Origin: Cichorium intybus
Lineage: Eukaryota; Streptophyta; Magnoliopsida; Asterales; Asteraceae
NCBI GenBank assembly: GCA_023525715.1
Contig: CM042012.1
Location: 54,303,004 to 54,367,003, forward strand
Direction: 5' to 3'
Length of the DNA stretch: 64,000 nt
The position numbers and the translations under genes are program-made. Each line of letters begins with the position of its first letter. Position 1 is the first letter of the stretch. Below the pieces are notes generated by a model that did no database searches, was not told the DNA's origin, and was given only the letters and a program-made list of their open reading frames with translations. Shown one piece after another: positions 11,862-23,689 of this stretch.

Positions 11862-12919
11862 TTTTGAGAATCCAAACCTTTCTGACATCTTAATGGAAAT
11901 CTTTCAGCCTATTCTGAAAACCCAATCCTTTGGCATATTTCGAGAATCTGAATATCCTTTCTTACGAGATGCCCGCGGGGATATCCCGGGCCCATGTACC
12001 TTTATACTGGCATATTCTTTGTGAGTCCCCATTAGTGTGCCGGTGATCCACACGCGCTCCACTAACGACTTACATTATGCAGTATCTTTTCAGATTTCAT
12101 CTTCTATTGACAGTGCTTTTCTCGGAGTCAATTACTTGACTCTGAGTATCGTCTCACTCAACCAGATGTTCTGAAGGTACGTTTCTGTCCATGCTGCTTT
12201 CTTTTGATGATTACTCCCACTGGTTTTAAGACCAGTTGCAAAATCAATCAAACTGTCACATAGACTATATCTCGTCCTAAAGTTCTCTTAATTGGCAGCA
12301 ACCGGGCTCACTAATACTTCCAAGTAGTCGGATTGAAAATCTGTACCAACTATAGTGTTTTACCACTATTCGGTATGTCACCCCGATCATAACTACTTAT
12401 GACGGTGATCAGTACTACTGGTCAAGAGAAGGTTATGTCAATATTAAAACAGAAATCTGATTTCTGCTCTAAGCCTAGCGATGACTAAAGGTTATTTCAC
12501 TTGGCTAATCCTGAACTCATTCAGGACTGTCCCAAACTCCCACTGTCTCCTTAGAATATAAGTTCTTTCTAAAAGAGCTCTTTCTCTTCCAGGTACAGCG
12601 GGATAGCCAGTAAAACGACATATCTGATTAGGTTCAGGCTGGTCATGAGGTTCGGATGAACACTACAAGACCCTGGACCTTTAATGTACAAGTGTGACAA
12701 TCCCAGCTTTACATTCAGACAGTGTCTGCAAACCTACTTAGTCGAAGATGTGGTTGGAGTATGGTTTATATGGTCTGACTGGTTTTGTGTATGTTTTACG
12801 GGAAACTAATTGGCAATGTATCTCATACATCGAGGATCGAACTCTTTCAACCAACGCTCCATCATCTTCCCTAAGACACATTATAACTATTAATGTTCTT
12901 GGAAGAGAATAAACTGTGA
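11862..12919 (-). other. Non-coding interior of Copia E, 3' side
   Basis: No coding signal is seen. Near 12035-12066 it carries GTGTGCCGGTGATCCACACG and GCTCC, a copy of the motif found twice in the leader of E and of G. Its presence next to the 3' LTR suggests rearrangement, or a functional repeat at both ends of the RNA. Confidence 0.5.
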
Positions 12920-12924
12920 AAACA

Positions 12925-14466
12925 TGTAACGACCCGGCCCTCCAAAGCCTGAGGTTTTTACAAGATAATATCACCAGGGATCGTCCCATGATCCAAGCCG
13001 AGCGTTACCTAAACCTGCAAAACCACATATAATAAAAGGGTAAGCTATAAAGCTTAGTGAGTAATCGAATCACAGTATGGCCTAATTAGCCACACTCGTT
13101 TCACAGTTTTATTTTACTATACTTGACCGTCATTCGATCCTTTCCTTACTCGTACGTCATACTGTGAAACTACCGTATTACCCGACGGAACTCACTACTC
13201 TCGTACGTTCTTACTACACTCTTTTCTACTATCTGGTAACATATAATGTTACTCTTTTACTATTTTCTTTATCTGTCTGGTAACTTATGACGTTACTGTA
13301 CTGTCTGCACTTTCTTTTATTACTTGGTAACTTATAATGTTACCATACTGTCTGTCTTTCTGTACTTCCTTCTACTGTCTGGTCACTTATAGCATTATCG
13401 TACTGTCTAACGCTACTCACTTACGGTATCGTATACCGTTCTGTATTTTACTATTATGCCGCCTATTTTTATTATACGGCTACTCTTTCTTTACTACTAT
13501 ATTATAAGTGTTTACCGGTTCCGCACCGGGTTATCTGGCGATACTATTATTCTTAACCAAATTTATTATTTGGTACTGTCTATACAATCTTGTTTTATGG
13601 GATATCCATATCCCCTTTATTTTTATTAAACCAATACTGGTGCAACATATGGAGCTGGCACACAGCATCTATACATTATCTTTTTCTATATCGTATGTCA
13701 TTCTTTCGCATGGACACTACACTACTGATTAATTACACTGTTTAGTATCATCCTGTGATACTCTACTACTCATGGGCCAGACTCGTCAACGGTTCTGTAG
13801 CATACCTACTTTCCACACAACTACTAACACATATATCATAACTGTACTACTCTGCATTTCTTTCAATATTTTCTTACTACTATAGCTCAACACGTAAAAA
13901 CTACTAGGGAGATACGGTAGCGATTACTCACCTGAGTTTGATGCTTTCCCGGAGTCCTGGCACGGTTCTCGTTCTAGTCTCCCGATAGCTCCCGAGCAAC
14001 TCAACGCTAACTACCGCTGACTCCTTACTTCTAACCATCATCTCTCAGCGTATTGTTCTTACTAGAACTCTCTTCTATAACGTATAGCTGTTTTGTGGGT
14101 GTTCTGGGTCGAAATGAGGGCTCTAACCTCGCATTTATAGGCCTCTGGTCGTCCCTCGCGTCGCGACCAAAGTGGTGCTCGCGTCGCGATGACTCAGCTC
14201 GAATGATTGCCTGATTGCGCAATTTACGGCGCGATTTCCGGATCTTGCGACAGCCGTCGCGTCGCGACCAACATGGCCGTCGCGTCGCGAGGCGCCGACA
14301 CCAAAAATGTCATCTTTTTTCGCTTTTTGCTCCGTTTTGACTCCTAGGCTTTGATCGTTATATTTTTCTTATCTCATAATGACCTTAACATCGTTATTTG
14401 GCCACACTAAAGGTCAAAACGTTCTTACTTTTGATCTACAGTCCCTCTCGGGACACGGTTGTCACA
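12925..14466 (-). repeat. 3' LTR of element F
   Basis: 1542 bp, TG...CA. A TATA box reads CCTATAAATG on the minus strand (14133-14141), with four TCGCGTCGCGA repeats on its upstream side. Small open frames here are repeated in the other LTR and encode nothing recognisable. Confidence 0.9.
14156..14290 (-). promoter_or_regulatory. TCGCGTCGCGA repeats upstream of the F TATA box
   Basis: The 11-mer TCGCGTCGCGA occurs at 14156, 14179, 14257 and 14280: two pairs, each 23 bp apart. They begin about 17 bp upstream of the minus-strand TATA box. The same set occurs in the other LTR from 17494. CGCG cores are known binding sites for plant CAMTA factors; a regulatory role here is inference. Confidence 0.55.
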
Positions 14467-16262
14467 ATCCTTTCCCCTTACAGGATTTCGTCCCCGAAAT
14501 CTCAGTAATCTTTCAAACTAACTCTTATGTACCTGTGTACACATTCTTCTACACACTTGGGTATTATTACCATACTACATTTATCATTACTTGTTTTCTC
14601 TTTCGTTACTCATACTTGCTTGACTTTATACTTTCGGGTACAAGGGTTCCCGTACATCTTACTCATTTTATAACATAATTTTATGTTTGTTCTATTTTCT
14701 ACCAGATTACCCTGATTCCTTCGTGATTTCATCAACATCAATACATATCATGTGATTATGATAATACGGGCCCTTATTATCATAATCACTTATACGCACT
14801 GATTCTAATGTTACACTAGGTTTCCTGGCTCGCTGGTTCTTTTAACTCATATACCGCGTGATATAACATACTTATATTCTTTCTCTTTCTATACCAAAAC
14901 TTACTAATCCCGTACATATTCGCTTTCTCATATACTTACTATTGTGACTTTTATTACCACATAACTACTTTCATACTTTCCAACTGAAATTATATTTTGT
15001 TACAGTTGGGTCTTTCATTAAAAATTGTCTTTTTACTTTTTCTAGTCATAAGGTGACTCTCTAGTCACAAAAATGACTCTTTTTAGAAAAATCTCTTTTT
15101 CCCCTTCTTGGTTATAAAACGACTCGTTTGTTAAAAAAAATTTCTCTTATAACTTTTGGTCATTTAAAGGACCCTTAATCTTCTTTGGTTATAAAATAAC
15201 TCTCATTTTGGAAAATAATTCTTTTCTTTAACTCTTTCCTTTCTCTTAGCATAAGACCAACTGATACTCATGAAACTCGTTCTACTAGCTCCCCTCACTG
15301 AACAGAACAGATCCGTCCGCTAGGTTATGCTCATTATGTCTCCCCTTTTGTGACTTGGAACAGATTCAAGCACAAGGGTATACTAAGCTAGACAACTACT
15401 TCGCGAAGGGAGGTACCATCCCAGTAGTGTCTTCTAGGCTTCCTTAAATGGCGAAAGCCTGTCCGGACCTCTTTCTTTTCTCTTCTCGACTGTCATTCGT
15501 TTCAAATTGGTCTTAGCTAAACTAAAACATCTTTCGCTCTTATATAGAGCGAATCTCATAGCTTTTCAAAACTCTTTTCAAATCCCATATCTTTTAAAAC
15601 TCTTTTCTGAAACATAGTTTAGATTCGTAAAACATTTTAGCTCGTATGTTGAGCTACTATTTTAGCTTTTCTTAAACTTCTTTTAAACAAACCTTTAGCT
15701 CTTACATAGAGCTACTTTTATTATTACTTTTACATTCTTTCTTACCTTTTCGTCTTTTAAATCATGCTTTCAAGAATTTCTTATGGCTAGAAGCCAACTC
15801 TTTTCTTTATGGCCTTCTGGCCAAACTTTTACTTTTTCAAAACGGTTTTCTGACTCGAACTATTTCTTTTTATTTTTCAGCTTTCTTACATTACTTTATG
15901 AGTATATTTCTTATCTTCTTTGGTACTTTTATATACCATTCACATGCTTTAATACTTTCTTTACTGTCTTGTTTATACTTTTACCAAGCTATCTTATTGA
16001 TTCTTTTCTTTCATATCTCTGTTCTTACTACCTTTTTCTCCTTAAATTTCTAAGGAGTTCTTTAACACTGTATAGTTTGCTTTTTATCTTTATCTATTTT
16101 CTCATCACAATATGTTTGTGATGTTTACCCATCTCTCTCCTTATCACAATGTGTTTGTGATATTTACCTATTATTAGGTAATCTACATATACCTACTGAT
16201 TTGAGTCTAGGAATCTTTTCTACTGACACCTAGTTCACTCAAATCTCGGCTCTGATACCATT
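14467..16262 (-). other. Interior of element F, no coding capacity
   Basis: C/T-rich on the plus strand with degenerate repeats of TTTTTCTAGTCATAAGG / GACTCT type near 15040-15180 and AGCTC-containing repeats at 15540-15720. The 112-codon frame at 15783-16121 is low-complexity, hydrophobic and without family likeness. Confidence 0.75.
16249..16260 (-). other. Primer-binding site of F
   Basis: GCTCTGATACCA is the plus-strand form of TGGTATCAGAGC, complementary to the 3' end of plant initiator tRNA-Met. It is 2 bp from the LTR at 16263 and fixes the element on the minus strand. Confidence 0.93.
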
Positions 16263-17804
16263 TGTAACGACCCGGCCCTCCAAAGCTTGAGGTTTTTACA
16301 AGATAATATCACCAGGGATCGTCTCATGATCCAAGCCGAGCGTTACCTAAACCTGCAAAACCACATATAATAAAAGGGTAAGCTATAAAGCTTAGTGAGT
16401 AATCGAATCACAGTATGGCCTAATTAGCCACACTCGTTTCACAGTTTTATTTTACTATACTTGACCGTCATTCGATCCTTTCCTTACTCGTACGTCATAC
16501 TGTGAAACTACCGTATTACCCGACGGAACACACTACTCTCATACGTTCTTACTACACTCTTTTCTACTATCTGGTAACATATAATGTTACTCTTTTACTA
16601 TTTTCTTTATCTGTCTGGTAACTTATGACGTTACTGTACTGTCTGCACTTTCTTTTATTACTTGGTAACTTATAATGTTACCATACTGTCTGTCTTTCTG
16701 TACTTCCTTCTACTGTCTGGTCACTTATAGCATTATCGTACTGTCTAACGCTACTCACTTACGATATCGTATACCGTTCTGTATTTTACTATTATGCCGC
16801 CTATTTTTATTATACTGCTACTCTTTCTTTACTACTATATTATAAGTGTTTACCGGTTCCGCACCGGGTTATCTGGCGATACTATTATTCTTAACCAAAT
16901 TTATTATTTGGTACTGTCTATACGATCTTGTTTTATGGGATATCCATATCCCGTTTATTTTTATTAAACCAATACTGGTGCAACATATGGAGCTGACACA
17001 CAGCATCTATACATTATCTTTTTCTATATCGTATGTCATTCTTTCGCATGGACACTACACTACTGATTAATTACACTGTTTAGTATCATCCTGTGATACT
17101 CTACTACTCATGGGCCAGACTCGTCAACGGTTCTGTAGCATACCTACTTTCCACACAACTACTAACACATATATCATAACTGTACTACTCTGCATTTCTT
17201 TCAATATTTTCTTACTACTATAGCTCAACACGTAAAAACTACTAGGGAGATACGGTAGCGATTACTCACCTGAGTTTGATGCTTTCCCGGAGTCCTGGCA
17301 CGGTTCTCGTTCTAGTCTCCCGATAGCTCCCGAGCACCTCAACGCTAACTACCGCTGACTCCTTACTTCTAACCATCATCTCTCAGCGTATTGTTCTTAC
17401 TAGAACTCTTTTCTATAACGTATAGCTGTTTTGTGGGTGTTTTGGGTCGAAATGAGGGCTCTAACCTCGCATTTATAGGCCTCTGGTCGTCCCTCGCGTC
17501 GCGACCAAAGTGGTGCTCGCGTCGCGATGACTCAGCTCGAATGATTGCCTGATTGCGCAATTTACGGCGCGATTTCCGGATCTTGCGACAGCCGTCGCGT
17601 CGCGACCAACATGGCCGTCGCGTCGCGAGGCGCCGACACCAAAAGTGTCATCTTTTTCCGCTTTTTGCTCCGTTTTGACTCCTAGGCTTTGATCGTTATA
17701 TTTTTCTTATCTCATAATGACCTTAACATCGTTATTTGGCCACACTAAAGGTCAAAACGTTCTTACTTTTGATCTACAGTCCCTCTCGGGACACGGTTGT
17801 CACA
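16263..17804 (-). repeat. 5' LTR of element F
   Basis: 1542 bp, about 99% like the partner by eye, with the same TATA box and four TCGCGTCGCGA motifs (the first at 17494). Confidence 0.9.
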
Positions 17805-17809
17805 AAACA

Positions 17810-18706
17810 TTTTCCCCAGTTTATGCTGTCACTCAGGTTCTGTGGATCTCGTACTTCCTTTAAAGTCCTTGAATTGTTCAAGGATTCAATCCAATCGCTT
17901 ATTCTGATAAGCGATGTCATATTCGTCATACCGACTGACAAATATTGTGAAGTACAAACAATTGTGTTCTATTCGGAGATTCGAGCAATACACAGCAACT
18001 GATGTGTTCGTTGCTTCTAATCTCAATCTCTTTTACATCTCTATGTAAACTTTTGAGTTTGTTAATTCTGTTCGAGACTTGCAATCTTCAGTTGACTCTG
18101 AGTCAGCTGATTCCAAAATCTTATCCTTTGGATCTTTGGGTGATTCATTTCTTGCCACATGTGCTTTATAAGGAACTTAATCATCATTTGACTCTAAGCC
18201 AAATGATTCCAAAGTCCTGTCTAACTGGATCTTTGGTTGATTCATTTCTCAGCACATTAAGAACTCAACTCATCAAGTGACTCTAAGTCAAATGATTCCA
18301 AAGTCCTGTCCAATTGGACCTTTGGTTGAATTGATTCTTACAACATTAACAATCATAAGGGACACAATTCCTAAAATCCAAACACTTTGGATGCATTCAA
18401 CATTCAGGTTAATACTAATTTTGCATTCAACATAATCATACAACATTTCAAGGATATTTCAAACAACATGTGTTAAAAGAAAATCGACAATTTTATTAAA
18501 ACAAAATCCTTGAACAATGTATAATATGATAGACAATGTCATACGCATCTAATAAGCTAATAACATTATTTCAATATCTAACTAAACTTCAAAACCGCAT
18601 GAGCCGGAAATCCAATCCAAATGTGCTCCTATGTGCCAGAGTCCCGTACCTTACTCATTCCCTGCATACAAACCAAAATGTGACTATCACATTATGCATC
18701 AAGGAA
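17810..18706 (-). other. Non-coding interior of Copia E downstream of gag
   Basis: No protease or integrase motif is present where pol would start. Part of this stretch is a short tandem array (18093-18345). Confidence 0.6.
18093..18345. repeat. Three tandem units of about 90 bp
   Basis: Copies begin near 18093, 18189 and 18278. Each runs TGACTCTAAGTCAAATGATT, then a CCAAAGTCCTGTC segment, a TGGATCTTTGGTTGATTC segment and an AACTCATCA tail. The first copy is the most diverged. Confidence 0.75.
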
Positions 18707-19546
18707 TTATGGAACAGGAGTTTTGAGGTTTTTAGATATACCTGAGCTTTCAAAAGATTTTGACCTTTGAGCGTATTTCAATCTTTCCGCGACTGTATCC
18801 GATTCTGTGGATTCCCAGCTTAAGACATAACCAGACGATCTGGATCGTTTCTTGCTGTGTCTTTCCACTGGACTTAATCCAGAAGTAGCTGAACCATTGG
18901 AGCTATGCCTGTCCAAGAGTGACTCGTATAAAGTCAACAGTGGACGCATTTCCATTAAGGTCCTTTTTTGGTCTTCCTCTCTATATGTCTGAACGAACAG
19001 ATCGTACTTACTATTCAGTGAAGCGAGTAGAGTGTTAACACTCGACTCCTGACTCATGGAATAACCAAGTTTGTACAATTCGCCTATGTACGCTTCAATC
19101 TGAAGAACATGCGAATCGATGCTACTTCCTTCTTTTAACTTACACTCTGCAAGTCTTTTGAAGATCCTAGCTCGTTCCTCTTCAAGCGGTTTTCGAAACC
19201 TTTCCTCAACCGATTGCATTAACTCATATGGCCCTAAGGATTCAAAATCCTTGCGGAATTCGGGGTCAATGGTCAACAACATGAGGTCACGAATTTCTTC
19301 GGATACATTAACTAAGAAGTTACCCTCATCATAAGAACTATTTATGATGACTTGTTCCTGTGGAACCGGGATCGGATACTCGGTGAGATGAAACTTGCCC
19401 GCAATGCCGAGAGCCAGTCTCCAGTTGCGAAGCCATTCCTTACAGTTAAGGCCAGTCAGCCTTTCCATATTAAGCAGGTGCTTTCTGATGCTCTCAGAAA
19501 TGGGTGAAGGAGGAGAGGGAGGAGAATACACACTTGATTCAGACAT
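18707..19546 (-). CDS. Copia gag-like protein (UBN2 type), 279 aa
   Basis: An intact minus-strand ORF begins MSESSVYSPPSPPSP and contains the gag order of plant Copia elements: a WLRNWRLAL segment near the N-terminus (the CKEWLRNW word matches the NYNDWIRNIKMAL word of G), then ELMQSVEERF, KLKEGSSIDSHVLQ with an amphipathic helix, and LGYSMSQESSVNTLLASL near residue 175-195. Gag coats the element RNA in a cytoplasmic particle. No CCHC zinc knuckle follows and no protease or polymerase is present, so E can supply only gag. The start was chosen because it lies just after the leader and opens the conserved region. The frame is uninterrupted although the 3' LTR is damaged. Confidence 0.8.
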   Translation of the reverse strand: MSESSVYSPPSPPSPISESIRKHLLNMERLTGLNCKEWLRNWRLALGIAGKFHLTEYPIPVPQEQVIINSSYDEGNFLVNVSEEIRDLMLLTIDPEFRKDFESLGPYELMQSVEERFRKPLEEERARIFKRLAECKLKEGSSIDSHVLQIEAYIGELYKLGYSMSQESSVNTLLASLNSKYDLFVQTYREEDQKRTLMEMRPLLTLYESLLDRHSSNGSATSGLSPVERHSKKRSRSSGYVLSWESTESDTVAERLKYAQRSKSFESSGISKNLKTPVP

Positions 19547-20757
19547 CTACAATACACAGAATTTATTAGTTTAATTTATCCTTTTAAATAATTACCCAAT
19601 TTATTATTTATTAAGGCTAGGACCCAAAATACCCCAACTATAGTGTGAAAAGGGATGCCGTAATCACAACATAATGGTCATTAAGGTAGATAATACACTT
19701 ATCAATTTCATCTTATGAAATTCCTAGATCCGTTGAGACACATTGAACTGTTCAATGGCATGTTTAGTCTCGGATGTGCCCCACTGTTTGTGACTGGGAT
19801 GCCGAGGATCACAAACCGGGTGTGAATAACCATGCAAATTAGCTTGGTACTCTCGAAGTCAATTGTCATCTCTAATTAACGTGCCGGTTAACTACACACG
19901 CTCCGTTAATAATGACAAAATCGAGAAACCCATTGCGACTCTTTGCGGACCCCAGTTGGCGTGCCGGTAAACCACACACGCTCCACCAACGTTCCACAAA
20001 GTGCAATGTGCAATTCCATGGATTAGCACAAATTCACATTTTTATCCTAAAGTAACTAGATTGGGTTTTGTTCAAGGTTCTAGTACTTTCAATTATAGCA
20101 TTATACTTTTAAGAGGCTTAGCGGTTCTATCAAACCCGTTCGGCTAACGACACTCGACTGACCAGGAGAGCGGTGGGTAAGAGTGGATACCCATTAGACT
20201 AACATTTTATAGTCAGTCACCTTATACCCTCTTTATATGACAGTTTTGTGAATGAGGCCTACTAACGGTAAGACTAACCAATTTTCTTATATATAAATAA
20301 TTAACTTTTAATCATAAATATATAAGATATATTTTAATCTTATTAAAATATTTTAGAATTAATTATTTCTTAATTTTTGAGAATTTCTATCTAATTTTCG
20401 AGAATTTTAATTAATTCTTTAAGCTGATTTAATTGATTTTTTTAATTAACAATTAATTAAACTAATTAAATCAGGTAAGGGCAAGCACAAAATTAATCCA
20501 ATTAATTTCCTAACCTTTCCATTAATTTCGAGATTTAGCAAGCAAAGGAAAGGGTTCCAGTTATTTAAATAAGCAACAATTACCAAAAATAACAACCTAC
20601 TTCCAAAAAGGCATGCAAATCTAAAAAGGAAAGGGAGGGAGGCTAGGGTTTTGAAACCCTAGCCACCAGGAACGAAATTGGCCTCCTCAAGGGGTTAATT
20701 TTGAAAACCCCATAATCATATCAAGCAATTATATCAAATTCACAAGAAAACAGCCAA
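19547..20757 (-). other. Leader (5' UTR) of Copia E
   Basis: Non-coding, homologous to 41782-43053 of Copia G read in reverse. Shared blocks include a GCGTGCCGGTAAACCACACA / CGCTCC motif present twice (19879-19906 and 19959-19989), a CAAACCGGGTGTGAATAACC block, and a GACTGACCAGGAGAGCGGTG block. Confidence 0.8.
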
Positions 20758-20769
20758 GCTCTGATACCA
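20758..20769 (-). other. Primer-binding site of Copia E
   Basis: GCTCTGATACCA, complementary to the 3' end of initiator tRNA-Met, one base from the 5' LTR. Confidence 0.93.
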
Positions 20770-20770
20770 C

Positions 20771-21539
20771 TGAAGGGTTTTCTAGCAAACAATGAACACA
20801 AAAACTCTTATGGTTCACATGCAACCCTAGAAAGATCTATGTTTTCTTCTATGAAGATAATAAACTAAAACCTAAAGGCCAACAATTAATTCTAAAGTTT
20901 AAATCAGAAGAACCAACCTTTGAATCTTGTTCTTGAAGCTAGCAGCAAAAGTATCCTGCCTCAAATGCAAGTCATACCCACAGCAATGGAGAAGATAGTC
21001 CAGCAGAGTTTGTCTGGTGAAAGTGGCGCAGGTTTTAGGGTGGCCAGGTGCCTCCTTTTATAGCCTCCAAGGGTTACAGCTGAAACCCTAAGGAGCCTCC
21101 AAGTGGGCAAGCCTGCAAACCAATTGGACCAAGCCTTTTTCTATACCCTAATTAGAGTTTCGCCATTTTGAGGAACACTCCTCAATTGGCGCCATTTATG
21201 GCCCCTGTCCACTGGCCAGCCTTTTATTCAACTATTGAATAATTACAAAACCAGTCCCTGCACTTTTAATTAATTAATTTAATCACTGAATTAAATCCAA
21301 TTAATTCTAGATTAAATCTTAATTAATTATTATAGTTTCTAATTAATATATTAACACTTAAATATATTAATAAACCATTTAATTAATTCTATTGATTTAT
21401 TAAGCAATTAATAAATCAACCTTTTACTCTACCGAACTCTATCCTGACCTCCAGCTATGAGGGCAACCCAAATGGACTTTGCTTCAATTAACAAGATAAA
21501 TATAGTTGTAAAGTCATGGCTTAGACACCTAATCCAACA
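20771..21539 (-). repeat. 5' LTR of Copia E
   Basis: 769 bp. The minus strand begins TGTTGGATTAGGTG and ends ACCCTTCA, the same termini as the 772-bp G LTRs. A TATA box GGCTATAAAAGG lies at about 21053-21064 on the minus strand. Diverged from G but clearly one family. Confidence 0.88.
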
Positions 21540-22708
21540 AACTAGTGGTGTGACATCCGTCAAATTTGGTCAACAAAGTCAACATAGGTCAACCAGAGCA
21601 TAAATTAGGATAATACGTTGAAATGTAATTTTCATAACTTTCCTAATGTATTGTTGGAAATTATAATACTACAATATGCTATTTTGAATCAATTATCAAG
21701 TAAACGCTATAATTTCTAATAATAGACTACAGTAGCGTAAAATACGATAAATCATACCAATATTATTTTGGTTTAAATAATATTCATTACACGATGTATT
21801 CGTGTTTACGAATCCATCGACTTATAAAACGTCGATAACGGAGTTCACATTCAAAAGTTACAATATTTCCGACGCTGAAAACGATGAATATACACCGGAA
21901 ATCAACATTTAATGCATTATAGTGTGTCGTAAGCATTAAGTGTAAAATATTGGGACATATTTTATGGAACGTCATATGATCTAGTATTTAATTATATGCT
22001 CCGGTTATTTTTCTGGTAAAATTCATATACCGGGAATCCGGAAATTTATCGCGCTTAGACGGTTATATTTTTATGTAACGAATTGGGAAAAAATTAAATT
22101 ACAAGATTTATAATATTTATTAATGATATTGATTAACATTTTTATTAGTAAATATATCTTTTAAATTTATACAATTACACAACACATTTTTATAAAAAAA
22201 ACATCAATATTTATAAGAGTAACTAGGTATATTTTATAAAGGCTAGCAAAATCCCTCTTGTATCCTCTCTCCCAACCGTCCCCCTCTCCCCAACATCATC
22301 ATCACCACCTTTTGATTATTTAAACCTAAAAATCATAATCGAATTATTTTAATCTAAAGATCATGCTTAAATCCCATCAACTTTCTAAGCATGCATCCTT
22401 TAACCAAGACAACACTCCATCTCTCCTCTCCTCCTATGAGTTTCGGTCAATACCCCACACACACACACATACACAAATTTCATACTTTGTTCATTTGCTC
22501 TCAAACTTTCTCTATTTTGCTTCAAGTATTCCTAGGCCGTTGCAAGAGTTTTTGATAAGTTTTTCCATGCATCTTTCAAGTTCCAATACATTTGATGCTC
22601 TCATTCACATTCTTGAACAAAAACCCTAGAAAAATCTCTAAAAAGTCAAGGAGGTGTTAGCTTCCAAGACTAGATCTTTCATTTTTACTCACTGTCTCCT
22701 AAGGAAAT

Positions 22709-23689
22709 TGACACGCCTAGGTCGTCGTGCGGTCAAAAATAGTAAAATACCTCACTCACACTAGTACAGTGGTAGTCAGGGTCGATCCACAGGAGTTTCG
22801 TGGTCAAGATAGGTGATAGATTACCAACTATAGTGTCACGCTACAGCCAGATGGACTAATCTTCTACTCTCCCCAAAACAGACCAAAAATCCAAAATCCA
22901 AACAATTGCCAAAAAATAAATCTAACATCAACCAAACTAAACCAAATCAATTTCTAAACTAAAGTTGTCCACTGAAATCAGAAAGTGTGATCCAAATCCA
23001 GAAACAACAAGAAAAATCCAAACACATCCAAAGCAATAACGCATAAATAAAGGTAAAATAAGCAAACTAATATGAACTGAATGATTAACTTTATTAAACA
23101 CCAATCCAGAAGGTCCAAAACAGTAAACAACGAAAAATCAAAGCTATAACCTATTGCTACTGGTTGTCACACCCAGAAACACTAAGCTAATAACTAAGAA
23201 CAATTGAACTAATAATGAAATTAAATTGAAAAAACATTAAATACCACGAATGGTTGCTGAAGTCCGAAACTTGGAGTCAAAGAAGCCTTAAGTCCACCTT
23301 ATGGGTCGTTCCTTGCCTGCTGATTTCGACCTAAATGCCTCCTTTTATAGTTGTGGAAAATTAAAAAGCCGCCCCGCGCAGAGCTGATATCCACGGGGCG
23401 CGTATAGCCTTATCCCTGTTTTCTCGCAGTTTGAATTCTTCCACCACCTCATCTCCTTGACGTGGCGCGTCGCACACATGTGCAATCTGTGGCGCGATTG
23501 TTCAGATGATTGTTTTTGACTTTATCTTCAAACTTCTCAATTTTGTACCCGTTTAACCCCTGTTTATGATTTTTCTTTACAAACAAGCACTGACACAAAA
23601 AGTGAGACTACCACAGCATATATGATATAAAATCACCAAGAATATGGCACAACAACGACTAAAATACATGATATTACTAGGCGTTGTCA
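22709..23689 (-). repeat. 3' LTR of element A
   Basis: 981 bp. A TATA box (CTATAAAAGG on the minus strand, 23341-23350) has GC-rich CGCG-containing sequence on its upstream side (23370-23500). Just outside the LTR the minus strand reads AAGTGTGGGGTGTT, a polypurine tract. Confidence 0.88.

Larger units (their letters stand above)
12925..17804 (-). mobile_element. Coding-free LTR retrotransposon F (LARD-like)
   Basis: Two direct repeats of exactly 1542 bp (12925-14466 and 16263-17804), each TGTAACGACC...GTCACA, bracket a 1796-bp interior with no retroviral ORF. A perfect TSD AAACA flanks the whole (12920-12924 and 17805-17809). A PBS complementary to initiator tRNA-Met lies just left of the right LTR, so transcription runs on the minus strand. 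Next to the left LTR the minus strand reads TTTCGGGGACGAAATCC and then AAGGGGAAAGGA, the purine tract and preceding motif typical of Gypsy Del/Tekay elements. By eye the LTRs differ at about 14 of 1542 positions (about 1%), so insertion is recent. It must have used proteins from another Gypsy element. Confidence 0.9.
11495..21539 (-). mobile_element. Non-autonomous Copia element E, split by F
   Basis: The element lies on the minus strand. Its outer ends carry the same terminal words as Copia G (TGTTGGATTAGG and CCCTTCA when read on the minus strand) and are flanked by TSD AACTA (11490-11494 and 21540-21544). Order on the minus strand: full 5' LTR, PBS, long leader, gag ORF, about 1.9 kb of non-coding DNA interrupted by F, and a truncated 3' LTR. 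No protease, integrase or reverse transcriptase is present. Without F the element would be about 5.2 kb. It shares its leader with G, so it is a gag-only relative of that family and could have used its enzymes. Confidence 0.82.

Noticed and set aside
15783..16121. 112-codon frame inside element F
   Set aside because: T-rich, hydrophobic low-complexity translation with no family likeness.
16249..16260. Possible tRNA gene remnants at the primer-binding sites (also 20758, 29930, 41770)
   Set aside because: Only 12-15 bases match tRNA 3' ends, at the exact positions of LTR-element PBSs; no tRNA fold.
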